Shown one piece after another: positions 27,804 to 37,827 of a stretch of 64,000 bases of DNA. Below the pieces are notes generated by a model. The model did no database searches. It worked only from the letters and a program-made list of their open reading frames with translations, and was not told the origin of the DNA. The stretch is from Nitrosomonas sp. (GTDB lineage Bacteria > Pseudomonadota > Gammaproteobacteria > Burkholderiales > Nitrosomonadaceae). The stretch's first letter is position 1. Each line of letters opens with the position of its first letter. The DNA is taken from contig JALDQW010000001.1 in assembly GCA_031316255.1 (NCBI GenBank), positions 62,001 to 126,000 on the forward strand, written 5' to 3'. The translations under genes and the position numbers were made by a program.

Positions 27804-29707
27804 AACCGTTTGTAGAATTAAGAAATCATCCGCTCGAACTGTTTAAATTTCATAGACGGCTAGCATTCAGTGCTGGTTTTGTGTTGCTTTTGTTTCTAAC
27901 CCTCTTTGCACGTTTTTTTTATTTGCAGGTTACACAAGGCGAACATTACCATACACTGGCTGAAGCAAATCGTATTTCGATTGCACCACTGGTGCCAAAT
28001 CGTGGTTTGATTCTTGATCGAAACGGAAAAATACTCGCACAAAATTATTCCACGTATACACTGGAAATCACCCCGAATAAAATTTCCGATCTTGAGACCG
28101 CGTTGGAAGAACTTGCAACCATTATTGAAATCACGCCCAACGACCTTGAGCAATTCAGAAAATTACTGCGTGAAAACAGGCGCTTCAAGAGCCTTCCAAT
28201 TCGAAACCGGTTAACCGACGAGGAAGTGGCCCGTTTTGCAGCCAATCGATATCGATTCCCTGGCATCGAAATCCAGGCTAGAATTTTGCGCTATTATCCG
28301 TATGGCGAGTTGGCCGCCCATGTTGTCGGCTATATTAGTCGAATCAGCGACAAGGACCTTGAACAACTGGAAGAGTCAGGCAATCTTGATAATTACCGGG
28401 GTTCTCATTTTATTGGCCGTATCGGAATCGAACAGAGCTATGAAAACGAGCTCCATGGCATTACAGGCTTTGATGAGGTGGAAACCGATGCCGCCGGTCG
28501 CTCAATCCAGGTTTTGTCACGCACACCGCCAGTATCCGGCAATAATCTGGTACTCTCACTCGACATTGATTTGCAGCGCGTTGCCGACGAGGCTTTTGGC
28601 GACCGCCGCGGTGCATTGGTTGCAATTGACCCCAATAATGGCGAGATACTTGCATTCGTCAGTAAACCCGGTTTTGATGCAAACCTGTTTGTCGGGGGAA
28701 TCGATCATAAGAACTGGAACTTATTGAACAATTCAATAGACAGACCACTGAACAACCGTGCGCTGCGCGGTGTTTACCCGCCTGGCTCCACATTCAAGCC
28801 ATTTATGGCACTTGCCGCGCTTGAATTAGGACTCCGTTCACCCGGATACGCTATCAGCGATATCGGTTACTTCAGCCTACCTGGTTCGGATCGTCGCTAT
28901 CGTGACTGGAAAGTAGGCGGACACGGTCGTGTCGATTTACATAAATCACTGGTTGTTTCCTGCGATACATACTATTACGGCCTTGCCCATGATATGGGCA
29001 TCGATCGCATACATAGCTATATTAAACAGTTTGGATTGGGCGACAAAACCGGGATTGATATTTTTGGCGAAGTGGAAGGCCTTCTGCCTTCACAGGATTG
29101 GAAAATGCGCAGACATAACCAAAGATGGTACGCCGGCGACACAATCTCTGTGGGTATTGGTCAGGGTTATGTACTGACAACACCGCTGCAACTGGCATTT
29201 GCAACCGGGATTATTGCCAACCATGGCACAGCCTATCGGCCGCATTTCGTCAAACAGGTCACAAACAGCCAGACGGGCGCTACACGCGAACTTCCCAAAC
29301 ATGAGTTATACACAATCAATCATCAACCTCAGAATATGGCGCTCGTACGAAAGGCCATGGTAGATGTCACACGGCCAGGCGGCACCGCTGCCAATGCCGC
29401 AGCCGGTGCAAAATATTCGTTTGCAGGCAAAACCGGCACATCACAGGTAATCGGCATCAAACAGAATGAGCGTTATAGAGAAGAACTTGTTGCTGAACGT
29501 CACCGCGATCATGCCATGTTTGTCGCCTACGCACCCGCTGAAAACCCGACCATAACTCTGGCTATTTTAGTAGAAAATGGCGGTAGTGGCGGCGCAACTG
29601 CGGCGCCGATTGCTCGTCAGGTTCTGGATTATTTCCTGCTTGACGAACTGCCGGCATCAAAAGAAGCAGAAATCGTAGCAGTCTCTGAACATATACATGA
29701 TCATTAG
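27800..29707 (+). CDS. mrdA: Penicillin-binding protein 2 (peptidoglycan transpeptidase)
   Basis: A 635-residue class B PBP. One N-terminal membrane anchor (about residues 22-42) is followed by the pedestal domain and the transpeptidase domain. The active-site Ser is in GVYPPGSTFKPFMAL (Ser330, Lys333), the second motif in SCDTYYYGL, and the KTG motif in FAGKTGTSQVIG. It crosslinks lateral-wall peptidoglycan with RodA. It sits between mreD and mrdB, the usual order. Confidence 0.96.
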   Translation: MKPFVELRNHPLELFKFHRRLAFSAGFVLLLFLTLFARFFYLQVTQGEHYHTLAEANRISIAPLVPNRGLILDRNGKILAQNYSTYTLEITPNKISDLETALEELATIIEITPNDLEQFRKLLRENRRFKSLPIRNRLTDEEVARFAANRYRFPGIEIQARILRYYPYGELAAHVVGYISRISDKDLEQLEESGNLDNYRGSHFIGRIGIEQSYENELHGITGFDEVETDAAGRSIQVLSRTPPVSGNNLVLSLDIDLQRVADEAFGDRRGALVAIDPNNGEILAFVSKPGFDANLFVGGIDHKNWNLLNNSIDRPLNNRALRGVYPPGSTFKPFMALAALELGLRSPGYAISDIGYFSLPGSDRRYRDWKVGGHGRVDLHKSLVVSCDTYYYGLAHDMGIDRIHSYIKQFGLGDKTGIDIFGEVEGLLPSQDWKMRRHNQRWYAGDTISVGIGQGYVLTTPLQLAFATGIIANHGTAYRPHFVKQVTNSQTGATRELPKHELYTINHQPQNMALVRKAMVDVTRPGGTAANAAAGAKYSFAGKTGTSQVIGIKQNERYREELVAERHRDHAMFVAYAPAENPTITLAILVENGGSGGATAAPIARQVLDYFLLDELPASKEAEIVAVSEHIHDH

Positions 29708-29715
29708 TTATCAAC

Positions 29716-30852
29716 ATGTCGCATTTAACCCGTACAAAATTGAAAATGCCAATGATTGAATTCAGAACACTTTGGTACTTTCTTACACGCTATATCGACA
29801 GTTTTCTTTTGACAAGCATTCTGATTCTAATGATTATTGGTTTGTTCACGCTTTATAGCGCCACGGGTGGCGATATCGACAAAGTCGGCAAACAAGCAAT
29901 CCATATGGTCATCGCGTTGTCTGTAATGTGGCTGGTCGCCAATGTTCCCTTACAACAAATCATGCGGCTTGCATTACCCTTGTATCTGATTGGATTTGCG
30001 TTATTAATCGGTGTTGCGCTTTTTGGTGAAATTAACAATGGCGCGCGCCGCTGGCTTAATTTAGGGGTAACCCGTATACAACCTTCTGAAATCATGAAAA
30101 TAGCGGTGCCGTTGATGATGGCCTGGTATTTTGATAAATATGAGATCACCTTGCGCCTCAGAGACTATCTGGGCGCCACGATCATCCTGTTACTTCCTGT
30201 CTTGTTAATATTACGCCAGCCCGATCTGGGCACAGCACTATTGATCGCGGCAAGCGGTTTTTATGTGCTGTTTCTAGCTGGCTTGTCATGGCGCATTATA
30301 GGTGGACTGATTATTGCCATCATTGGCAGTATTCCAGTACTCTGGTCACTCATGCATGACTATCAGCGTCAACGTGTTTTAACACTGATGGATCCATCAC
30401 AAGACGCACTCGGTTCAGGTTATCATACGATTCAATCATCAATTGCCATCGGGTCAGGCGGCCTCATAGGCAAGGGCTGGCAAAACGGTACACAAACCCA
30501 ACTGGACTTTTTACCGGAACAAAGCACTGATTTTATTTTTGCAGTTTTTTCAGAAGAATTTGGCTTAATCGGCAATTCTCTATTATTATTACTCTATTTA
30601 ATAATCATTGGTCGCTGCATGGTTATCACCGCAAATGCATCAACGCAATTTACACGGCTGATAGCAGGTTCAATTACACTGACATTTTGCACGTACATAT
30701 TTGTAAATATGGGCATGGTAAGCGGAATTTTACCGGTTGTCGGTGTCCCATTGCCACTCATCAGTTACGGCGGCACAGCTTTGGTAACCATGTTACTCGG
30801 CTTCGGTATTTTAATGAGTATACAAACTCACCCCAAACTCGTAAAAACATGA
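29716..30852 (+). CDS. mrdB: RodA peptidoglycan polymerase (SEDS family)
   Basis: A 378-residue SEDS protein with about ten membrane helices. Recognisable are GARRWLNLGVTRIQPSEIMKI, LRQPDLGTALLIAASGF, LPEQSTDFIFAVFSEEFGLIG and the C-terminal PVVGVPLPLISYGGTALVT. RodA polymerises lipid II together with PBP2. The start at 29716 or the in-frame ATG at 29749 are both possible. Its stop overlaps the rlpA start (ATGA). Confidence 0.95.
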   Translation: MSHLTRTKLKMPMIEFRTLWYFLTRYIDSFLLTSILILMIIGLFTLYSATGGDIDKVGKQAIHMVIALSVMWLVANVPLQQIMRLALPLYLIGFALLIGVALFGEINNGARRWLNLGVTRIQPSEIMKIAVPLMMAWYFDKYEITLRLRDYLGATIILLLPVLLILRQPDLGTALLIAASGFYVLFLAGLSWRIIGGLIIAIIGSIPVLWSLMHDYQRQRVLTLMDPSQDALGSGYHTIQSSIAIGSGGLIGKGWQNGTQTQLDFLPEQSTDFIFAVFSEEFGLIGNSLLLLLYLIIIGRCMVITANASTQFTRLIAGSITLTFCTYIFVNMGMVSGILPVVGVPLPLISYGGTALVTMLLGFGILMSIQTHPKLVKT

Positions 30853-31790
30853 CAAACACTCAATTAATTTTTAAGAACATTTGTAGAAATTTTCCTTCAA
30901 CATCAACATTGGCCATCAAAATTCTTGTACTGATAGTCTTGTTGTCCATATCAGGCTGCGCCAGTACCTCACAATACAATTCACTGGATGAAGTGAGTCA
31001 GTCAAATACAGCACAAACAAATATCTCTTTACAGAAAGGTGGCGGCTATTATCTGGACGACGGGCCAGGCGATAATCCGCCACATGATATTCATCTCATT
31101 CCGGATGCTGTTCCCAAACTGGAAACGCTTCGTGAAGTAAATATGCGCCCCTATGAAGCCTTAGGACAGTTGTACGAACCCATGACAGCGCTCGAGCCAT
31201 ACAAGAAACGTGGCATGGCTTCATGGTATGGGCGACGGTATCATGGCAATGACACCGCATCGGGCGAAGTGTATGACATGTATGCAATGACTGCGGCGCA
31301 TCCGACATTACCACTACCCAGCTATGCGCGTGTTACCAGTGTCAGTAACGGCAAATCGGTGATTGTTCGTATTAATGATCGCGGTCCGTTTCTTTCTGAC
31401 CGTCTGATTGATCTTTCGTATACAGCTGCCTATAAACTGGACATTATTGAAGCCGGCAGCGGTGAAGTGATTGTTGAGTCTATTTTACCCGATGAAATCT
31501 ATCAGCTCGCTTCAGCGAACAAACAAGCACCATCAGCTATTGACAGTCAAATAAATGGCCCCGTTGCTTATCTACAGCTCGGCGCATTCGGCACCTCAAA
31601 CAATGCACATGATTATCTCTCCCATATCCAGGAAGCACTCCCCTGGCTAAGCAGAGCTGTTGGCATCACAGAACACAATGGCCTGTTCAAAGTACATGCC
31701 GGTCCTTATGCCAATCAAATGATCGCCCAACGTGCTGCAAATACAATTACGCAAAGGCTATCCATCAGACCTTTGATCGTCACAGACTAA
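30849..31790 (+). CDS. rlpA: Septal ring lytic transglycosylase RlpA, lipoprotein
   Basis: A 313-residue protein from ATG 30849, which overlaps the mrdB stop. The N-terminus has a lipobox (LLSISGC), so it is an outer-membrane lipoprotein. The double-psi beta-barrel domain contains GMASWYGRRYHGNDTASGE, YARVTSVSNGKSVIVRINDRGPF and LIDLSYTAAYKL. The C-terminal SPOR domain (about residues 237-313, with YLQLGAFGTSNNAHDYL) binds denuded glycan strands. RlpA cleaves naked glycan at division sites. A longer frame from 30687 overlaps mrdB and is not favoured. Confidence 0.92.
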   Translation: MTNTQLIFKNICRNFPSTSTLAIKILVLIVLLSISGCASTSQYNSLDEVSQSNTAQTNISLQKGGGYYLDDGPGDNPPHDIHLIPDAVPKLETLREVNMRPYEALGQLYEPMTALEPYKKRGMASWYGRRYHGNDTASGEVYDMYAMTAAHPTLPLPSYARVTSVSNGKSVIVRINDRGPFLSDRLIDLSYTAAYKLDIIEAGSGEVIVESILPDEIYQLASANKQAPSAIDSQINGPVAYLQLGAFGTSNNAHDYLSHIQEALPWLSRAVGITEHNGLFKVHAGPYANQMIAQRAANTITQRLSIRPLIVTD

Positions 31791-31832
31791 AGTCAAATCA
31801 GTCGAAACGACAGTAATTACAGTTGTAAATCA

Positions 31833-31861
31833 CAAAAAAAATCCCTACAAATGTAGGGATT
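31833..31861 (-). terminator. Intrinsic terminator, minus strand
   Basis: The perfect inverted repeat aatccctac-aaat-gtagggatt (31840-31861) is preceded on the plus strand by eight A, so on the minus strand it is followed by eight T. On the plus strand no T-run follows, so it would work poorly for rlpA. Confidence 0.8.
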
Positions 31862-31979
31862 AAAGGGCCTCGTCATAAAACCATTAACCACAAATCAAAT
31901 AAATTAAACGTCTTCAGTAGTAATATTGCAACAACTATACATCGTTTGATTCTCGATTCGAAGTGATTGTCATCACTCG
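31833..31979 (-). ncRNA. Candidate small RNA on the minus strand
   Basis: Read leftward, a promoter-like pair lies at 32012-32007 (TTGGAC) and 31991-31986 (TATAGT), spacing 15, somewhat short. The transcript would begin near 31979 with a hairpin, AGTGAT-GACA-ATCACT, pass through an AU-rich section of about 80 bases, and end at a perfect 9-bp hairpin with a run of eight U. Length is about 147 nt. No open frame of note is inside. Both flanking genes point the other way, so the terminator has no obvious protein gene to serve. Confidence 0.35.
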
Positions 31980-32231
31980 GGTTAAACTATAATACGTATA
32001 AAACAAGTCCAAAGGAAAAAGTAAGCACATAAACTACCACTATTTCTTTTTTTTAATTGTGTTTTTAATCACATCGCACCCAAAAAATACCAGAATTCAA
32101 TAATTTAATTTTAATTTGCTGTCATTTGAATCAATACAAGCCTATTGATATATTTTGTCAAATACAGACAAAAACACGATCATGATTAACTGTTTTATTA
32201 ACGTACAGCATAACCTGGAATCTATTTATCC

Positions 32232-33473
32232 ATGACCAACAAAGATTCATGCGGTCCAGTAATTTCTAACAATGATAGCTTAGCTACTGAACCGATCAAA
32301 ATGCTTCAAATAGACAACCGAAATATTACAATGCTGGGTACTGCACATGTATCAAAAGCCAGTGCGGACAAAGTCCAGGAACTCATTGCCACGGGAAAAT
32401 ATGATGCGGTAGCCATCGAATTATGTCCGAGCCGACACCGTGCCATAGTTAACCCGGACGCAATGGCCAAAATGGATTTGTTTCAGGTCATCAAAAGCGG
32501 TCAGGCCAGCATGGTAGCAGCCAGTCTTGCATTGGGTGCATTTCAACAACGCATGGCAGAGCAATTTGGCATAGAACCCGGGGCAGAAATGCGCGTGGCT
32601 ATCAAAGATGCCCAGGCAGCCGGATTGCCCGTTATATTGATCGATCGTGAAATCGGAACCACACTCAAGCGCATATACCATAATGTCCCCTGGTGGAAAC
32701 GAATCGGCCTATTCGCGGGTTTGATCAGCAGTGTGGTCAGCAAGGAAGAAGTCAGCGCCGCTGAAATTGAAAAACTGAAGGAAGGTGATGTTCTGGAAAG
32801 TACTTTCTCACAGTTTGCAGAAGATGAAAAAGATTTGTTCAAGCCGCTGATCAGCGAACGTGATGAGTATATGTCCGCCCGCCTGATTAAAGAAAGTCAA
32901 GAAAATAATTATCAGCATATTCTTGCCGTTGTCGGCGCCGGTCATATGAATGGAATGCAACACCAGATCGAAAACAAATGTATTACACAACCCGATGAAA
33001 CCATCGCCAGACTGGATACCCAACCCACCTCATCAAACTGGTTTAAATATTTACCGTGGGCAATCGTTTTACTGATTCTGACCGGTTTTATTATTGGATT
33101 TATACGTAGTCCGGAGATCGGCACAGCCATGATTCTTGACTGGGTGCTCATCAATGGCGGACTTTCTGCTTTAGGCGCCGCGATTGCTTTCGCACATCCG
33201 CTAACAATCATGACTGCCTTTTTCGCCGCGCCGTTGACTTCGCTCAATCCGACTATCGGTGCAGGTATGGTTGTTGCCGCCGCCGAGACATATTTACGCA
33301 AACCCAAAGTGGGCGACTTTAATCGCCTGCGCAGCGATGCAACCAGCCTGAAAGGCTGGTGGAACAATCAGGTCACGCGTATTTTATTAATCTTTATCTT
33401 ATCCACAATGGGTTCAGCAATTGGCACTTATGTCGCAGGTTTTCGTATTCTTGAGCGATTAAGCAGCGGCTAA
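32232..33473 (+). CDS. TraB/PrgY family membrane protein
   Basis: A 413-residue protein. The N-terminal TraB domain shows MLGTAHVSKASADKVQELI, VAIELCPSRHRAIV, LIDREIGTTLKRI and an ending VVGAGHMNGMQ, motifs shared with the Enterococcus pheromone-shutdown protein TraB and with the TIKI/GumN superfamily of possible metalloproteases. Four hydrophobic helices follow (about residues 270-410). Function in proteobacteria is not established. The downstream ABC transporter gene starts 5 bases after its stop, so the two are co-transcribed. Confidence 0.85.
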   Translation: MTNKDSCGPVISNNDSLATEPIKMLQIDNRNITMLGTAHVSKASADKVQELIATGKYDAVAIELCPSRHRAIVNPDAMAKMDLFQVIKSGQASMVAASLALGAFQQRMAEQFGIEPGAEMRVAIKDAQAAGLPVILIDREIGTTLKRIYHNVPWWKRIGLFAGLISSVVSKEEVSAAEIEKLKEGDVLESTFSQFAEDEKDLFKPLISERDEYMSARLIKESQENNYQHILAVVGAGHMNGMQHQIENKCITQPDETIARLDTQPTSSNWFKYLPWAIVLLILTGFIIGFIRSPEIGTAMILDWVLINGGLSALGAAIAFAHPLTIMTAFFAAPLTSLNPTIGAGMVVAAAETYLRKPKVGDFNRLRSDATSLKGWWNNQVTRILLIFILSTMGSAIGTYVAGFRILERLSSG

Positions 33474-33478
33474 GCGTC

Positions 33479-35356
33479 ATGAAAACCTTATTTGGTTTTT
33501 TTGAACGGCTGGTCAACCCTTTCCCACCCGAGCATCCAGCCGAACCGCCCAAAGGGATTTATCAATTCTGCCGTCACTACATCCGCGGAATCGAGCCCTA
33601 TCTATTCTTAATGGCTTTTCTAACCACCTGCCTGGCAATCAGCGAAGCCATGTTGTATGGCATTCTAGGGCAAATGGTTGATTGGCTCTCAGAAAAAAAC
33701 TCACAACAGTTTCTTGATTCCGAATGGCCGCTTTTGCTGGCAATGTCAGTCTTTATACTGGTATTTATACCCATTATTGTTTTATTGCATTCTCTGGTTA
33801 TTCATCAGGCACTGATGGGAAATTTCCCGATGCGGGTCCGCTGGCTGGCGCATCGCTACCTGTTAAACCAGAGCTACGCTTTTTTTCAGCATGAATTCAG
33901 TGGACGCATCGCAACCAAAGTCATGCAGACAGCGCTTGCGGTTCGCGAGACTGTCATGAAACTGCTTGATGTTATTCTTTTTGTAACGGTTTACCTGATC
34001 ACGACACTGTTACTGGTTGCAGATGCCGATCCACGTTTATGTATACCGCTGCTGATTTGGCTTATTGCCTATATCGGCACTCTGTCTTATTTTGTGCCGA
34101 AACTGAAGCGTATCTCAACCTTGCAAGCGGACGCACGTTCGCTGATGACCGGCCGTATTGTCGACAGCTACACCAATATTATTACGCTGAAACTGTTCTC
34201 CCATAGTGAACGTGAATCAGCCTATGCAAAAACCGGCATGCAGGAATTCATGGCAACCGTGCACCCGCAAATGCGCCTGGCAACATGGCTGAATATTTGT
34301 GTCTGGTCGATCAATATGTTGCTTGTCTTCTCTACTTGCACATTGGGCATCTATCTTTGGCAGGGTTCAGCACTCGGGCCGGGAGCCATCGCAATTGTTC
34401 TGAGCCTGGCAATTCGCCTGACAGGCATGTCTCACTGGGTGATGTGGGAAGTCAATCATTTATTTGAGAATATCGGTACGGTACAGGATGGAATCAACAC
34501 ATTGTCAAACCCGCAAAGCGTAAAAGATGAGTCAGATACAAACACACTCCTCGTATCACAGGGTACGATACAGTTTGATCATGTCTGCTTTTCATATCAT
34601 TCCACAGCAGATAAATTAAGCATGGCACCAAATAACCCGGCTTCATACTGGATTTTTCATAATCTAAGCCTAAGAATAGAACGCAACGAGAAAGTAGGTA
34701 TTGTCGGTCGCTCCGGAGCAGGCAAGTCTACATTTGTTAGCCTGCTATTACGCTTTTACGATATTCAACAAGGCTCAATCACCATTGATGGGCAGGATAT
34801 CAGAAACATCAGTCAGGATAGTCTACGCAGCAATATTGCCATGGTCACACAGGATATCTCGCTTTTACACCGTTCGGTCCGTGACAACATTTTGTTTGGA
34901 AAGCCACACGCAACAGAAGCGCAAATGATTGCCGCAGCCAAAAAGGCGCGAGCACATGAATTTATCATGACATTAAAAGATGTCAAAGGCCGTACCGGCT
35001 ATGATGCACATGTGGGTGAACGTGGCGTAACATTATCCGGTGGTCAGCGTCAACGTATTGCCATTGCCCGCGTTCTGCTCAAAGATGCGCCCATCCTTGT
35101 GCTGGACGAAGCGACTTCCGCACTGGATTCAGAAGTCGAAGCCAGTATCCAGCTAAGCCTTTATCAGCTGATGCGGGATAAAACAGTAATTGCCATTGCG
35201 CATCGGTTATCCACGATTGCCGCCATGGACAGGTTGATTGTTTTGGATAAAGGCCGTATCGTTGAACAAGGCAGCCATGCCATGCTGATTGCCAACAATC
35301 AGCTTTACGCACAGCTCTGGAATCATCAGTCTGGCGGTTTTTTGGGGCTTGAATAA
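33479..35356 (+). CDS. ABC exporter (fused permease and ATPase)
   Basis: A 625-residue type IV exporter half-transporter. Six membrane helices lie in residues about 30-330 and the ATPase in about 355-600. Walker A is GIVGRSGAGKSTFVSLL, the signature is GVTLSGGQRQRIAIARVLL and Walker B is PILVLDEATSALDSE. Such proteins work as dimers and export lipids, peptides or drugs. The substrate is unknown; the MsbA-like layout makes a lipid possible. It follows the TraB-family gene directly and may share its operon. Confidence 0.9.
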   Translation: MKTLFGFFERLVNPFPPEHPAEPPKGIYQFCRHYIRGIEPYLFLMAFLTTCLAISEAMLYGILGQMVDWLSEKNSQQFLDSEWPLLLAMSVFILVFIPIIVLLHSLVIHQALMGNFPMRVRWLAHRYLLNQSYAFFQHEFSGRIATKVMQTALAVRETVMKLLDVILFVTVYLITTLLLVADADPRLCIPLLIWLIAYIGTLSYFVPKLKRISTLQADARSLMTGRIVDSYTNIITLKLFSHSERESAYAKTGMQEFMATVHPQMRLATWLNICVWSINMLLVFSTCTLGIYLWQGSALGPGAIAIVLSLAIRLTGMSHWVMWEVNHLFENIGTVQDGINTLSNPQSVKDESDTNTLLVSQGTIQFDHVCFSYHSTADKLSMAPNNPASYWIFHNLSLRIERNEKVGIVGRSGAGKSTFVSLLLRFYDIQQGSITIDGQDIRNISQDSLRSNIAMVTQDISLLHRSVRDNILFGKPHATEAQMIAAAKKARAHEFIMTLKDVKGRTGYDAHVGERGVTLSGGQRQRIAIARVLLKDAPILVLDEATSALDSEVEASIQLSLYQLMRDKTVIAIAHRLSTIAAMDRLIVLDKGRIVEQGSHAMLIANNQLYAQLWNHQSGGFLGLE

Positions 35357-35399
35357 TCTTTAACAACTGCTTTTCAGAACAACTATCTGGTTCACCAAT

Positions 35400-37814
35400 A
35401 TGTCTATAACACCGCTGAATCCTTCCGAACTACGAATTCAAATTGATCCTGACACACTTGAATTCACAGACACTTCGGAGCTCGTTCAATCCCCGCTTTC
35501 CTGGATCGGTCAAGAACGCGCTGAAATTGCAGCACGTTTTGGACTGGCTATGCAGCAACCTGATTATCATTTATTTGTATTAGGCGAAGTCGGTAGTGGC
35601 AGATCATCATTGTTGCATCAGGCAATGCTCGCCACCGCAGCAAAAAGTGCTGTGCCGCCAGATTTATGTTATATCCATAACTTCACTACGCCTGAAACAC
35701 CTGTTGCTATTCACCTGCCCGCTGGACAGGGCCGCGCGTTACGCCAGGCATTAACGCATCTGACAAAATCACTCCCCGACGAGATAGCACAATGCCTGAA
35801 TGGACAGGACTTTAAAATCAGGCAGGAGCAGCAACTCAAAACATTCAAGAAAACAGAAACCCGACTATATGCCGAACTTGATACATTTGCCGAAAAGCGT
35901 CATTTTTCGATCCGCCGCGAAACCGAACAAATCGTTTTCACATTACTCGATCAAAATGGAAAAGTCTTAACTGAAGACCACTTGTTTAAACTGCCCAAAT
36001 CACGCAGAGCCGAAATCGATCAAGCTGAACAAGAATTACATGTGGCAATTATTCGATATTTTGAAGCGATTAAGCGTATCGAAATTGACAAAAACAAATC
36101 ACTCGCCACTTTGCAGCAAAATACGATAAAACCCGTTCTGAATAACAGCTTTAAAGCCTTACGGAGCAAATTGCACCCGAAACTCAAACAAAACGCCAAA
36201 CTGAATACATTCCTGGATCATATTGCCCAAAATATTCTGGACAACCTGTCCCTTTTTGAAACCGCAAGTCAAATTGCTGACGAAAAGCAGCGTGATGCTC
36301 TGGAGCAAGTATTGTCGCGCTACCAAATCAATCTGGTTGTGGATAATTACGAATTAAAAGGTGCACCGGTCATGATTGAAGACAATCCCCTCATTCATTC
36401 ATTGTTCGGAAGCATTGATTATCAGTTAGAAGACGGCAGAATGAAAAGTGATTTCATGCGTATCCGCGCAGGTAGTCTGCATAAAGCGCATGGTGGGTTC
36501 ATCATGTTGCATTTGAGTGATCTGCTGACGGACTTGATGGTGTGGACCAGGCTGCGGCGTCTATTACGCAGCAACCGACTTCAAATTGAAGAACCATTTT
36601 CCACATTTGCTGCAAATATACCCGCGATCATAGAACCGGAAGCTATAGATATCAATATTAAAATTGTTCTAATCGGTTCCCGTGAGGATTACTATATTTT
36701 ACAGGAAGAAGACCCCGAATTTATTCGTCGCTTTCGTGTCAAGGTCGATTTTGCCAACAGTTTCAGATCCAGTCCGAAAACCTACCACGCCTCTTCCATT
36801 CTGGTCGCACATATCTGCAATGCAAAAAATCTTCCTCACTTTTCAGCTGCGGCAGTATCACGACTGCTCGAGGAATCGCACCGCGAAGTCGATGACCAGG
36901 CACGTCAAAGCGCTATTTTTGCACGTACGGAAGTACTTACTCTGGAGAGCGCCTCAATCTGTCGCGCTCGGAAAGGAAAGTTGGTTGAAACTGAAGACAT
37001 AACCGCAGCACTGCAAGCACGTATATTGCGCCATAACTATCCGGATCAGCAGTTACAGGAATCAATTACGGATGGAGACATTTTGATTGCTTTACAAGAG
37101 AGAAAAACAGGTCAACTGAATGCGATTACCTTGATTGAAATGGGTGATCATAGTTTTGGCACGCCGGTACGTGTAACCGCACGCGTGTTTGCCGGGGAAA
37201 ATGGTCTAATGAACATCGCGCATGAAGTTGATATGTCCGGCCCCATCCATGACAAAGGTGTATTGATTCTCCAAAACTATTTATCCGCTTTATTTGCCCA
37301 TCTTGCGCCACTTGCAATGAATGCATCCATTGTTTTTGAACAGGAATATTCGGGCATTGAAGGCGATTCGGCATCCTGTGCGGAATTTTTTGCACTGCTC
37401 TCCGCTTTATCCAGAGTTCCCATCAAACAGAGTATCGCCATTACGGGTGCCATGAATCAATACGGAGAAGTCCTGCCAGTTGGCGGCATTAATGACAAAA
37501 TTGAAGGATTCTTTAGTCTCTGCGAAAAAACTGGCCTAAACGGAGAACAGGGTGTTTTGATTCCACACCAGAACAAACCGCGTCTGATGCTCAACTACAA
37601 CGTTATTGAGGCTGTACGAAAAGGACTATTTCATATATATACTATGAAGCATGTAACTGAAGGCATTGAATTATTGACAGACATTCCATCCGGGATGTCT
37701 GATAAGAGGAAAATCAAGAAATACCCTGCAAAAACAGTGCTTGGCCATGCAGAAAAAACGTTGATCGACTTCCGTTTCGCCTGTCAGGCATCGCATTCCA
37801 AATCGGATGCCTGA
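35400..37814 (+). CDS. Lon-type ATP-dependent protease (AAA_32/LonB-like)
   Basis: An 804-residue protein distinct from classical Lon. The N-terminal ATPase has a modified Walker A (LFVLGEVGSGRSSLLHQA, with Arg where Lys is usual), then a long helical insert (about 130-320). The C-terminal Lon protease domain has the catalytic Ser in EGDSASCAEFFALLSAL and the Lys in PVGGINDKIEGFF. This layout matches the YcbZ/LonH group of uncharacterised proteases. The GKT-to-GRS change may affect nucleotide binding. It converges on the HDOD gene with only 13 bases between stops. Confidence 0.88.
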   Translation: MSITPLNPSELRIQIDPDTLEFTDTSELVQSPLSWIGQERAEIAARFGLAMQQPDYHLFVLGEVGSGRSSLLHQAMLATAAKSAVPPDLCYIHNFTTPETPVAIHLPAGQGRALRQALTHLTKSLPDEIAQCLNGQDFKIRQEQQLKTFKKTETRLYAELDTFAEKRHFSIRRETEQIVFTLLDQNGKVLTEDHLFKLPKSRRAEIDQAEQELHVAIIRYFEAIKRIEIDKNKSLATLQQNTIKPVLNNSFKALRSKLHPKLKQNAKLNTFLDHIAQNILDNLSLFETASQIADEKQRDALEQVLSRYQINLVVDNYELKGAPVMIEDNPLIHSLFGSIDYQLEDGRMKSDFMRIRAGSLHKAHGGFIMLHLSDLLTDLMVWTRLRRLLRSNRLQIEEPFSTFAANIPAIIEPEAIDINIKIVLIGSREDYYILQEEDPEFIRRFRVKVDFANSFRSSPKTYHASSILVAHICNAKNLPHFSAAAVSRLLEESHREVDDQARQSAIFARTEVLTLESASICRARKGKLVETEDITAALQARILRHNYPDQQLQESITDGDILIALQERKTGQLNAITLIEMGDHSFGTPVRVTARVFAGENGLMNIAHEVDMSGPIHDKGVLILQNYLSALFAHLAPLAMNASIVFEQEYSGIEGDSASCAEFFALLSALSRVPIKQSIAITGAMNQYGEVLPVGGINDKIEGFFSLCEKTGLNGEQGVLIPHQNKPRLMLNYNVIEAVRKGLFHIYTMKHVTEGIELLTDIPSGMSDKRKIKKYPAKTVLGHAEKTLIDFRFACQASHSKSDA

Positions 37815-37827
37815 CAAACAATTACCG

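Larger units (their letters stand above)
31791..32231. other. Intergenic region between rlpA and the TraB-family gene
   Basis: No protein-coding gene is apparent in these 441 bases. It holds the minus-strand terminator and candidate small RNA listed separately. The right part (32030-32200) is AT-rich and should include the promoter of the TraB-family gene. Confidence 0.5.

Noticed and set aside
30687-30848. Longer rlpA start at 30687
   Set aside because: The extra residues lie inside mrdB and precede the lipoprotein signal, which must be at the N-terminus.
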